Source: Variovorax atrisoli 110B (GTDB lineage: Bacteria > Pseudomonadota > Gammaproteobacteria > Burkholderiales > Burkholderiaceae_C). Taken from it: a DNA stretch of 64,000 nucleotides. Where the stretch lies: NCBI RefSeq assembly GCF_000382045.1, contig NZ_KB907463.1, positions 123,878 to 187,877 of the forward strand, in the 5' to 3' direction. Of the stretch, positions 1 to 8,913 are shown one piece after another (the first letter of the stretch is position 1; each line of letters opens with the position of its first letter). Below the pieces are notes generated by a model. It was not told the DNA's origin, searched no databases, and was given only the letters and a program-made list of their open reading frames with translations. The translations under genes were made by a program, and so were the position numbers.

Positions 1-2
1 CC

Positions 3-725
3 ACCTCGACCATCGTGACCTCGTCGGTGGCCAAGGTCACGCGGCCGAACATGAGCGAATCGCTGATGCTCATGCACGAGCTGCCGCCCGACGACCCGGG
101 CCTGCTCGCCGGCCTGCCGATGCAGGGCCCGAACCAGTGGCCCGGGTGGCTGCCGGGCTTCAAGCCCGCGATGACCGCGTACGTGAGCGAAGTGGACGCG
201 CTGGGCCGCTACATCGTGCGCCTGATCGCCATGAGCCTCGGCCTGGAGGCGCACGCGCTCGACCACCATTTCGAGCGCCCGACCACATTCCTGCGCGCGC
301 TTCACTATCCGCCGCAGCCGCCCGTGGAGGACGACCAGATGGGCTCGGCGCCGCACACCGACTACGGAATCATCACGCTGCTCGCGCAGGACGACTCCGG
401 CGGCCTGCAGGTGCGTCCGCGCGGCGGCGACTGGATCGAGGCGCCGCCGATTCCCGACACCTACGTGCTGAACGTCGGTGACATGCTGGCACGCTGGACC
501 AACGACCGCTTCGTGTCCACGCCGCACCGGGTCATCAACCGCTCGGGAGGCGACCGCTACTCGCTGCCCTACTTCCTCGATCCCGGAATGGACGCGCTGA
601 TCGAGTGCCTGCCCACCTGCACCGACGCGCGGCATCCCCCGCGCTACGAGCCCGTCACCTACGGCGAATACCTGCTCGAGCGCCTCGACAAGAACTACGC
701 CTACCGCAAGCAGGCCAACGCCTGA
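3..725 (+). CDS. 2-oxoglutarate/Fe(II)-dependent oxygenase, isopenicillin-N-synthase type (5' end outside window)
   Basis: The reading frame is open to the left edge, so the true start lies upstream. The visible 240 residues are the C-terminal half of an IPNS-like oxygenase. The iron-binding facial triad is seen as HTD (codons from 354) and a later His in TPHRV (codon 524). RYSLPYF gives the Arg-x-Ser that binds the 2-oxoglutarate carboxylate in this family. Such enzymes hydroxylate or oxidise small molecules in the cytoplasm; the substrate cannot be told. The gene ends 35 bp before a polyamine-type ABC importer on the same strand, so it may act on the imported compound. That link is inference. 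Confidence 0.85.
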   Translation, partial: TSTIVTSSVAKVTRPNMSESLMLMHELPPDDPGLLAGLPMQGPNQWPGWLPGFKPAMTAYVSEVDALGRYIVRLIAMSLGLEAHALDHHFERPTTFLRALHYPPQPPVEDDQMGSAPHTDYGIITLLAQDDSGGLQVRPRGGDWIEAPPIPDTYVLNVGDMLARWTNDRFVSTPHRVINRSGGDRYSLPYFLDPGMDALIECLPTCTDARHPPRYEPVTYGEYLLERLDKNYAYRKQANA

Positions 726-760
726 GCGGCCTCTCTTCCATCTTCCCCAGGACCTCCACC

Positions 761-1803
761 ATGAAAAACTTCTCCCGCCGCGACTGCCTGCAAGCCATGG
801 CGGCTGCGGCCGGCATGTCCGCACTCGCGATGCCCGGCATGTCTCTCGCCGCGCAGAGTCTCGTCGTCAACACCTACGGCGGGCGCTGGGAGAAATTCTG
901 GCGCTCCGACCTGATGCCGATGTTCACGAAGTCGGCCGGCGTGGACACCACGCTCGACGTGGGCCTGGGCAAGAACTTCGTCGCCAACCTGCGCGCGGCA
1001 GGTGCCGCGAAGCCGCCCTACAGCATCCTGATGGTCAACGAGAACATCGCGAGCCTGGTGCGCGCCGAAGGCTACTTCGAGCCCATTCCCGCGGCCAAGG
1101 TGCCCAACCTCGCGAACGCGTACCCCATCCTGCGCAACCCGGACGACAACGGGGTGCGCGGCATCGTCTCGACCATCGGCATCGGCTATCGCAAGGACCT
1201 GGTGAAGACGCCGCCCAAGTCGTGGTCGGACCTGTGGAGCAACCCCGAGTTCAAGGGCAAGATCGGCCTCTACCAGATTGGCAACACGGCCGCGATGCTG
1301 TTCCTGCTGATGACGGCCAAGCTCTACGGCGGCTCTCAGGACGCGATCGACCGCGCCTTCGTCGAGATCAAGAAGCTGCTGCCGTTCACGCAGGCGGACT
1401 GGAGCGGAACGCTTTCGACCATGCTCACGCGCGGCGACGTGACGGTGGCGGTGATCGACTTCCCCGAGATCGTGGCGCTGCAGAAGAAGGGCGTGCCGGT
1501 GGAGATGGTCGTGCCCACCGAAGGCGTGCTGGCCTTCGAGCAGTCGTTCAACGTGCTGAAGAATGCGCCGGCCAAGGAAGAGGCCTACAAGTATCTCGAC
1601 TTCATCCTGCGCGCCGACGTGCAGGAGATGATGGCCAAGGAATTCTTCACCTCGCCGACCAATGTGCGCTCCAGGCTGTCGCCCGAGCTCGCCAAGGACG
1701 TGCCGGTGAGCGGCGAGCGCATGAAGTCGATCTTCCAGTTCGACTGGACCAAGGTCAATCCGCAGGTCGCGGCCATCACCGACCGCTGGAACCGGGAGAT
1801 GAA

Positions 1804-1807
<4 letters not shown>
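761..1807 (+). CDS. ABC transporter substrate-binding protein, spermidine/putrescine (PotD) type
   Basis: 348 residues. The N-terminus has a twin-arginine-like motif (SRRDCLQ, residues 5-11) and a hydrophobic stretch ending near LAAQ, so it is exported to the periplasm. The rest has the pattern of type-2 periplasmic binding proteins of the PotD/PotF group (NTYGG near the mature N-terminus, repeated KSWSDLW and NVLKNAPAKEEAYKYLDF segments). It captures a small solute for the ATPase and two permeases encoded next. The start at 761 gives the signal peptide; an upstream in-frame extension would overlap the oxygenase gene. Its stop overlaps the next start (GTGA). The exact ligand is unknown. Confidence 0.85.
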
Positions 1808-2915
<1,108 letters not shown>

Positions 2916-2919
<4 letters not shown>

Positions 2920-3839
2920 ATGCCGTGATGACGGCCGAGGCACCGGTGCACGGCGCCGACCGGCTCCATGGACGCAGGGCACGCAAGGGACGCCCGGGCC
3001 GGGGCGCGTTCTGGCTGATCGCTCCCGCGCTGGTGCTGATCGGCGTCTTCCTGGTGCTGCCGTACCTCAACATCATCGGCATGAGCCTGCGGCCCACCGC
3101 CGTGGGCGCGCCCTATGGCGCGGGCTTCACGCTCGCCAACTACGCCAACGCGCTGAGCGACGGCTACATCCTCGGGGTGCTGGCCGACACGCTGCTGCTC
3201 GGCGTCACCACGGTGCCGATCTGCCTGCTGCTGGGCTACCCCGTCGCCTACCACCTCGCACGCACGCGCTCGCGCTGGGGCGGCCTGCTGTACGTGCTGG
3301 TGCTGTCGCCATTGCTGGTGGGCGTGGTGGTGCGCAGCTTCGGCTGGCTGATCCTGCTGTCGGGCAACGGTGTCATCAACCGGGCGTTGATCGATCTCGG
3401 GCTGATATCGACGGCCCTGCAGCTCATGAACAACCGGCTGGGCGTGACGATCGCGCTGGTGCACGTGTTCCTGCCCTTCATGATCCTGCCGCTGGTGGGT
3501 GTGATCCAGAGCATCGATCCGACGCTCGAACAGGCGGCGCGCTCGCTCGGCGCCTCCCGGCTGAAGGTGTTCTGGCGGCTCGTTCTGCCGATGTCGTGGC
3601 CCGGCATACAGGCCGGCACCATCCTCGTTTTCGTGCTCACGCTCAGCGCCTACGTGACGCCGGTGATGCTCGGCGGCGCCCAGGTCAAGACGATGTCGGT
3701 GCTGGTGGTGCAGAACCTGATCGACAACTTCCAGTGGCCCGCCGGCGCGGCGCAAGCACTGGTGCTGTCGGCCTGCGGCATGGTGGCCGTGTGGCTGTAC
3801 GCCCGCCTCACCGGGCGCTTCATGAAAGGCCTGCAATGA
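2916..3839 (+). CDS. ABC transporter permease, PotB type
   Basis: 307 residues starting at ATG 2916 within an ATGA overlap. A basic cytoplasmic N-terminus is followed by about six membrane segments (first: FWLIAPALVLIGVFLVLPYL). The EAA loop that contacts the ATPase is visible as EQAARSLGASRLKVFWRLVL. It forms the first half of the membrane channel with the next gene product. Position between potA-like and potC-like genes supports the pairing. Confidence 0.9.
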
Positions 3840-4654
3840 CGATGAAGCGCAAGCCACTGGCCGCGCGTGCGGCCGATGCCATTGGGCTGGCCTACGTCGG
3901 CGCGGTCTACGTGTTCCTGCTGCTGCCGATCGCGGTGATCGTGCTGATGTCCCTCAACGCGGGCGAGTTCCTCACCTTCCCGCCGCAGGGGATCTCGCTG
4001 CGCTGGTTCGGCGCGCTCTTCGCCAACGAAGCCTTCATGCGCGCCATCGGCACCTCGCTGCAGGTGGCGGCCATCGCGACGGTGTGCTCGAGCGTCATCG
4101 GCGTGGCCGGCGCGCTCTACGTGGTGCGCCATGCCACGCGGCTGCGCGAGGGCCTGCGCATGATGCTGATGCTCCCGCTGATGCTGCCCGAGATCCTCAC
4201 GGCGATCGCGCTGCTGTTCTTCCTGTACGCGAGCGGCATCGGCACGCGCACGATGTTCGGGCTGGTGGTGGGGCACGTGCTGGTCACGCTGCCCTATGTG
4301 TTCACCAACGTGGCGTCGGCGCTCTACAACCAGGACGGCACGCTGGAGCAGGCCGCGCGCAGCCTGGGCGCATCGCCGTGGCGCGCCTTCGTGCGCGTGA
4401 CGCTGCCGCTGATCAAGCCGGGCATCATCACGGGCGCGCTGTTCGCGTTCGTGATCTCGTTCGACCTGTTCAACATGTCGCTGCTGCTCAAGGGCATCGG
4501 CATGACGACGCTGCCGCTGCAGCTGTTCGACTACCTGCGCTGGGACTTCGACCCGACGGCCGCAGCCGTGTCGACGGTGAGCATCGTGGTCACGCTGGTG
4601 GCGGTGATCTGCGTCGATCGCACCGTGGGGCTGCGCTCGCTGCGCTTCGGCTGA
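3836..4654 (+). CDS. ABC transporter permease, PotC type
   Basis: 272 residues, start overlapping the previous stop (ATGA). About six membrane helices, and an EAA loop (EQAARSLGASPWRAFVRVTL) nearly identical in sequence to that of the preceding permease, as expected for a heterodimeric polyamine-type importer. It completes the four-component transporter at 761-4654. The next gene is on the opposite strand and ends 3 bp away, so this is the end of the operon. Confidence 0.9.
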   Translation: MTMKRKPLAARAADAIGLAYVGAVYVFLLLPIAVIVLMSLNAGEFLTFPPQGISLRWFGALFANEAFMRAIGTSLQVAAIATVCSSVIGVAGALYVVRHATRLREGLRMMLMLPLMLPEILTAIALLFFLYASGIGTRTMFGLVVGHVLVTLPYVFTNVASALYNQDGTLEQAARSLGASPWRAFVRVTLPLIKPGIITGALFAFVISFDLFNMSLLLKGIGMTTLPLQLFDYLRWDFDPTAAAVSTVSIVVTLVAVICVDRTVGLRSLRFG

Positions 4655-4657
4655 GGC

Positions 4658-5410
4658 CTAGGGCCGGAGCCACGCGCGCGCCGCGCCCTCCATGTCGCCC
4701 TGCGACGCGCGCCACACCATCTCGGGCGCGGCCACGTGCACGCCGGGCGGCGCGATGCGCAGCGTCACGTCGACCAGCTCGGCCACCTTGGCCGCGCGCA
4801 CCGGCTGCTCGCTGCTGGGCACCATGAAGCGCACCACCGACAGCATCCAGGCAGCGACGCGCTCGAAGGGGTTGGCGAGCTTCGCATTCGCCGGCTTGCG
4901 CGCCGAGCGCACGAGGATCACGCGCTCGAAGCCGCAGGCCACCACCGCCTGCTCGTCGAGGCTGGCCAGGCCGCGCTTGAGCGCCTCGGGCAGCCGGCCC
5001 TGGTCGTGCGGCAGCACGATGGCCAGCGTCTGCACGCCGCACGAGCGCAGCCAGCGGGCCAGCTCTGGCAGGTCGGAGGGCTCGGGCACCCACAGCGCGC
5101 GCTCGCGGTCGTGGTACAGGCGCGGCGGGTCGAAGGCGATGATGGCGGTGTGGGCCGAGGTCGGCGGCCACTGCGCGATGGGCAGGCCGGGGCTCAGGTA
5201 GGTCTCGACGCCGCGCAGCCCGTCGCGGATCGGCTCCTTCGCGAGCACTCGGGTGTGCGCATGACGGTGGCTGCCCGCCAGCCGGCGCAGCAGCTCGGCA
5301 CCCAGCGCACCGGTCGCTCCCGCGATCAGCAGCGTGCCGAAGGCGGAGGAGGCAACGGGCAATACCGCACGGTTGGCGGCTTGCAGGGCTTGCAGCGGAT
5401 CAAGGGCCAT
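4658..5410 (-). CDS. NAD(P)-binding Rossmann-fold protein of unknown function
   Basis: 250 residues. GATGALG (residues 31-37) is the dinucleotide-binding glycine motif of atypical short-chain dehydrogenases and NAD(P)H-binding proteins. The remainder is low in recognisable catalytic motifs (no clear YxxxK), and segments such as VRSARKP and MLSVVRFMVPSSEQPVRAAK resemble the YwnB/HSCARG-like group. It is convergent with the ABC operon and divergent from lemA. Function cannot be assigned. Confidence 0.7.
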   Translation of the reverse strand: MALDPLQALQAANRAVLPVASSAFGTLLIAGATGALGAELLRRLAGSHRHAHTRVLAKEPIRDGLRGVETYLSPGLPIAQWPPTSAHTAIIAFDPPRLYHDRERALWVPEPSDLPELARWLRSCGVQTLAIVLPHDQGRLPEALKRGLASLDEQAVVACGFERVILVRSARKPANAKLANPFERVAAWMLSVVRFMVPSSEQPVRAAKVAELVDVTLRIAPPGVHVAAPEMVWRASQGDMEGAARAWLRP

Positions 5411-5456
5411 GGAGCCGCCTATGCTACCTTCCGCATCTTCTGCGGAGGTAATGCAA

Positions 5457-6056
5457 ATGATGATGAAGCGCTGGTTCCTGATCCTTGCGGCGGTCGTTTC
5501 CCTGAGCGGCTGCGGCTACAACCAGTTCCAGTCCCTCGACGAGGCCAGCAAGTCGGCCTGGAGCGAGGTCCTCAACCAGTACCAGCGGCGCGCCGACCTC
5601 GTGCCGAACATCGTGGCCACCGTCAAGGGCGAGGCCAGCTTCGAGCAGGACACGCTCACCAAGGTGGTCGAGGCGCGCGCCAAGGCCACCTCGATCCAGG
5701 TGACGCCCGAGACGCTCAACAACCCCGAGGCCTTCAACAAGTTCCAGCAGGCGCAGGGTGAACTGTCCTCGGCACTGTCGCGGCTGATGGTGGTGTCGGA
5801 ACGCTACCCCGACCTGAAGGCCAACCAGGCCTTCCGCGACCTGCGCGTGACGCTGGAAGGCACCGAGAACCGCATCACCGTGGCGCGCAACCGCTACATC
5901 GAGAGCGTGCAGGAGTACAACGTGCTCGCGCGCAGCTTCCCGACCAACCTCACGGCCAAGATCTTCGGCTATGCGCCGAAGCCGAACTTCTCGGTGCAGA
6001 ACGAGGCGCAGATCTCGACCCCGCCCACGGTCGACTTCAGCCCGAATAAAAAGTAA
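5457..6056 (+). CDS. LemA family protein
   Basis: 199 residues. The N-terminus (KRWFLILAAVVSLSGCGYNQF) is a lipoprotein-like signal with LSGC as lipobox. The body carries LemA-family segments: NQYQRRADLVPNIVATVKG, FQQAQGELSSALSRLMVVSE, YPDLKANQAF and a long central helix pair. ATG 5457 is chosen because GGAGG at 5444-5448 lies 8 nt upstream, while the earlier ATG at 5451 is too close. LemA proteins commonly accompany TPM-domain proteins, as here. Biochemical role is not established. Confidence 0.9.
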   Translation: MMMKRWFLILAAVVSLSGCGYNQFQSLDEASKSAWSEVLNQYQRRADLVPNIVATVKGEASFEQDTLTKVVEARAKATSIQVTPETLNNPEAFNKFQQAQGELSSALSRLMVVSERYPDLKANQAFRDLRVTLEGTENRITVARNRYIESVQEYNVLARSFPTNLTAKIFGYAPKPNFSVQNEAQISTPPTVDFSPNKK

Positions 6057-6057
6057 C

Positions 6058-6152
6058 GCCCCCAGGCTTCGTGCACTTCGTGTCACTTCGCCAACCCCCT
6101 CGCCGGGGGCAACACCGGCGGACCGGCAAAGCCGGATCCGCGGTGTTCCTGG
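6058..6152 (+). repeat. Dispersed repeat family A, copy A1
   Basis: First of eight copies. It contains a CCCCC-TCGC-GGGGG type hairpin and then a longer hairpin (6111-6147) with outer arms AACACC and GGTGTT and inner arms CCGGC/GCCGG. It lies between lemA and the TPM gene and reaches into the latter's N-terminal coding region. Confidence 0.85.
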
Positions 6153-7039
6153 AATGGGGCGCGCGCTTGCTGGCGGCGCTGGTCGCGGGCTGGATGCTGC
6201 TGGCAGCAGGTGGTGCGCTGGCGCAGAGCCTGCTGCCGATTCCCGCGCTGACGGCGCGCGTGATCGACCAGACCGGCACGCTCGACAGCGCGCAGCGCAA
6301 CGGCCTGGAGACCAAGCTCGCGGCCTTCGAGCAGCGCAAGGGCTCGCAGATCGTGGTGCTGATGGTGCCGACCACCGCGCCCGAGGACATCGCCAGCTAC
6401 ACGCAGCGCCTGGGCGACGCCTGGAAGGTCGGCCGCAAGGACGTCGGCGACGGCCTGCTGGTGGTGGTGGCCAAGGACGACCGCAAGATGCGCATCGCGA
6501 CGGCCAAGGCGCTCGAAGGCGCGGTGCCCGATCTCGCGGCCGCGCGCATCATCGACGAGGAGATGAAGCCGCGCTTTCGCAACGGCGACTTCGCGGGCGG
6601 GCTGAACGCGGCGGTGGACCGGCTCATCGGGCTGGTCGACGGCGAGCCGCTGCCCGAGCCCTCGCGCAACTCCGGCGGCAGTGGCAACGAGGGTTTCGAC
6701 TGGGAGAACCTCGCGATCTTCCTGTTCGTGGGCGTCTTCGTCGGCGCGCCGATCGCGCGCGCCGTACTCGGCAAGAAGCTGGGCACGATGGTCGTGGGCG
6801 GCGGCGTCGGGGTGGTCGTGTTCTTCATCACCACCAGCATCGTCATCGCGGTGATCGCGGGCTTCGTGGCGCTCATCGTGTCGCTGGTCGCGGGCACGGG
6901 AAGGCCTGGCGGCGGTGGAGGTGGCGGCTGGAGTTCCGGCGGGGGTGGCTGGAGCAGTGGCCGTGGCGGCGGAGGCGGTGGTTTCAGCTCCGGCGGCGGC
7001 GGCAATTTCGGCGGCGGCGGCGCGTCCGGGGACTGGTGA
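6143..7039 (+). CDS. TPM-domain membrane protein (YgcG family)
   Basis: About 298 residues from GTG 6143: a signal peptide (RLLAALVAGWMLLAAGGALA then QS), a TPM domain (LTARVIDQTGTLDSAQRNGL, DVGDGLLVVVAKDDRKMRI), two membrane segments (IFLFVGVFVGA; VVFFITTSIVIAVIAGFVAL) and a Gly/Ser/Trp-rich tail typical of YgcG. An earlier in-frame ATG at 6071 lies inside repeat A1 and would add 24 repeat-encoded residues before the signal. The start is therefore uncertain, and the repeat may have replaced the original one. Companion of LemA; exact role unknown. Confidence 0.85.
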   Translation: MFLEWGARLLAALVAGWMLLAAGGALAQSLLPIPALTARVIDQTGTLDSAQRNGLETKLAAFEQRKGSQIVVLMVPTTAPEDIASYTQRLGDAWKVGRKDVGDGLLVVVAKDDRKMRIATAKALEGAVPDLAAARIIDEEMKPRFRNGDFAGGLNAAVDRLIGLVDGEPLPEPSRNSGGSGNEGFDWENLAIFLFVGVFVGAPIARAVLGKKLGTMVVGGGVGVVVFFITTSIVIAVIAGFVALIVSLVAGTGRPGGGGGGGWSSGGGGWSSGRGGGGGGFSSGGGGNFGGGGASGDW

Positions 7040-7590
7040 ACACGATGCGGACCACGAACACCGAACCGAACGACGCGGGCCTCTTCGCGAAGCTGGGCCG
7101 CATCTGGCGCCACCGCTGGATCGACGAATCCGAGGTCCGGCGCGCGCTTCCTCCGGCTGCGCTGGAGCGCCTTGCGCACCGCGTGACGGCGAGCGAGCGG
7201 CGCCACAGCGGCGAGATCCGCATCTGCGTCGAGGCCGGCCTGCCGATGTCGTACCTGTGGCGCCATGCGCCGCCGCGCGAGCGTGCCGTGACGCTGTTCG
7301 GCAAGCTGCGCGTATGGGACACGGCGCACAACAACGGCGTGCTCATCTACCTGCTGCTGGCCGAACACGCCATCGAGATCGTGGCCGACCGCGGCATCGA
7401 CGCGCACGTGGACGACGCCGAATGGGCCGCGATGGCACGGCGCATGAGCGCCGCCTTCCGCGAGGGCCGCTTCGAGGACGGGCTCACGCAGGCGCTGGAA
7501 GAGATCTCCGCGGTACTGGTGGAACACTTCCCGCTGGCCGAAGGCGAGCTCGACGTGAACGAGCTGCCCGACGAGCCCGTGGTGCTCTGA
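7036..7590 (+). CDS. TPM-domain protein, soluble paralogue
   Basis: 184 residues from GTG 7036 (GTGA overlap); ATG 7045 is an alternative start. The core (HSGEIRICVEAG, RERAVTLFGKLRVWDTAHNNGVLIYLLLAEHAIEIVADRGI) is a TPM domain like that of the preceding gene, but it has no signal peptide, membrane helix or Gly-rich tail. This lemA-TPM-TPM order is seen in many proteobacteria. It is probably cytoplasmic and may pair with the membrane-bound TPM protein. No enzymatic function can be assigned. Confidence 0.8.
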   Translation: MNTMRTTNTEPNDAGLFAKLGRIWRHRWIDESEVRRALPPAALERLAHRVTASERRHSGEIRICVEAGLPMSYLWRHAPPRERAVTLFGKLRVWDTAHNNGVLIYLLLAEHAIEIVADRGIDAHVDDAEWAAMARRMSAAFREGRFEDGLTQALEEISAVLVEHFPLAEGELDVNELPDEPVVL

Positions 7591-7597
7591 TTCTTTC

Positions 7598-7700
7598 TCC
7601 CTCCCCCTCTGGGGGAGGGCGGGGGTGGGGGCACGCGGCGTCCGCACTGGGCGCCCTGCCTGCCCCCATCCCAGCCTTCCCCCAGAGGGGGAAGGAGCAA
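7598..7700. repeat. Dispersed repeat family B, copy B1 (REPIN-like inverted doublet)
   Basis: Two GC hairpins in inverted orientation: CCCTCCCCC-tct-GGGGGAGGG at the left and CTTCCCCC-aga-GGGGGAAGG at the right, each followed inward by a GGGGTGGGGGC / GCCCCCATCCC strand. The two halves are near-reverse complements separated by about 30 bp. It fills the gap between two convergent genes. Confidence 0.85.
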
Positions 7701-7703
7701 AAG

Positions 7704-8387
7704 TCACTCTTGGACAGGCAGCGCCCAGATGGCATCGCCGCCCACCGCATGAAAGCGCCGCCCCGGCGCCGATTCCATCAGCCACCCGCCCGTGAATTCG
7801 CCGAAGGCCGGCAGCACGGCCTGCTGCCCGTCGCTTGCGAAGCAGGGCAGCCGCACGCTGTCGCGGCCCCGGCCGTGGAGCCTGCAGACGGGATGCAGAT
7901 GCCCGGCGAGCACGAAGTGCGTGGCATGCGTCTGCGGGTGGTGGCAGCAGGCGAAGGGGCCCAGCAGGAAGGGCTCGTCGACCACCTCGATGCCGAGTTC
8001 CGGCGGCGGATCGCCGGCGCGGCTGTCGTGGTTGCCGCGCACCAGGGTCATGGCGACGGCCGCATGGCGCGCACGCCAGGGCCCGACGGCGGCGAGCACC
8101 GTGCGCGCCTGCGCCGCGTGGAGGAAGTCGCCCAAGAACACGATGCGGCCGGGCGCATGCCTTTCGATCAGCGCGTCGAGCCGCGCGAGGTTCTGCTGCG
8201 TGGTGCCGCCGGGCACCGGCTGGCCGAGCGCGCGGTAGGTCGCGGCCTTGCCCAGGTGCAGGTCGGCCACGAAGAGCACCCGCTGGCCGGGCCACCAGAG
8301 CGCCCGCTGGGGCAGCAGGTGCAGCAGTTCGCCCGCCCAGTCGACGACGAGCGGCGAGGTGGATGTATCTGTATCTGGAGATCTCAC
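7704..8387 (-). CDS. pdeM: Ligase-associated metallophosphoesterase (PdeM type)
   Basis: 227 residues from GTG 8387; longer readings would run into the divergent thioredoxin gene. Calcineurin-like phosphoesterase motifs are in order: VADLHLGK (D-x-H), LGDFLHA, RGNHDSR, CHHPQTH and AGHLHP. This matches the two-metal phosphoesterases encoded with bacterial ATP-dependent DNA ligases. It presumably acts on phosphodiester or phosphomonoester DNA ends in the same repair set as the genes at 8914-14482. It stands apart from that operon, separated by trxC on the other strand. The start codon has no strong ribosome-binding site. Confidence 0.85.
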   Translation of the reverse strand: MRSPDTDTSTSPLVVDWAGELLHLLPQRALWWPGQRVLFVADLHLGKAATYRALGQPVPGGTTQQNLARLDALIERHAPGRIVFLGDFLHAAQARTVLAAVGPWRARHAAVAMTLVRGNHDSRAGDPPPELGIEVVDEPFLLGPFACCHHPQTHATHFVLAGHLHPVCRLHGRGRDSVRLPCFASDGQQAVLPAFGEFTGGWLMESAPGRRFHAVGGDAIWALPVQE

Positions 8388-8451
8388 CCGGCCAGTGTCG
8401 CAAAACCTGCGATTGCCTTGCAAAGGCCCTCCAGAGCCCCATCTGCCTGCA

Positions 8452-8901
8452 ATGACCGAATCGCCACCGCTGCACATCGTCTGTCCGCACTGCCACACGA
8501 CCAACCGCGTCCGCGCGGCGCAGCTGGGCAGCGCACCCGACTGCGGCAGCTGCCACCGCCCGCTGTTCACCGGCCATTCGACGGCATTGGCGGACGCCGC
8601 CACCTTCGAGCGCCACATCTCCCGCAACGAGATCCCGGTGCTGGTCGATTTCTGGGCGCCCTGGTGCGGCCCCTGCCGACAGATGGCGCCGGCCTACGAA
8701 CAGGCGGCTGCCCAGTTGGAGCCGCACGTGCGGCTGGCCAAGGTCGACACCGAGGCGGTGCCCGCCCTGGGCGCTCGCTTCAACATTCGCAGCATCCCGA
8801 CGCTGGCGCTGTTCCGCGGTGGCCGCGAGGTGGCGCGGCAGGCCGGCGCGATGGGCGCAGCGGACATCGTGCGCTGGGTGAAGGCGCACGGCGCGGGCTG
8901 A
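8452..8901 (+). CDS. trxC: Thioredoxin 2
   Basis: 149 residues. An N-terminal zinc-ribbon has CPHC (residues 11-14) and CGSC (31-34), then a thioredoxin domain with the redox site WCGPC (Cys72, Cys75) and the cis-proline segment SIPTLALF. The N-terminal zinc finger is diagnostic for TrxC, a cytoplasmic disulfide reductase active in oxidative stress. It is divergent from pdeM (64 bp apart) and convergent with the helicase gene (12 bp apart), so it sits inside an otherwise minus-strand DNA repair locus. Confidence 0.95.
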   Translation: MTESPPLHIVCPHCHTTNRVRAAQLGSAPDCGSCHRPLFTGHSTALADAATFERHISRNEIPVLVDFWAPWCGPCRQMAPAYEQAAAQLEPHVRLAKVDTEAVPALGARFNIRSIPTLALFRGGREVARQAGAMGAADIVRWVKAHGAG

Positions 8902-8913
8902 ACCTATCTCGCA

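Noticed and set aside
6397..8889. Very long minus-strand open frame (about 830 codons)
   Set aside because: It overlaps the TPM genes and repeat B1, encodes Pro/Arg/Ala-rich sequence with no family motifs, and is explained by high-GC codon structure on the other strand.
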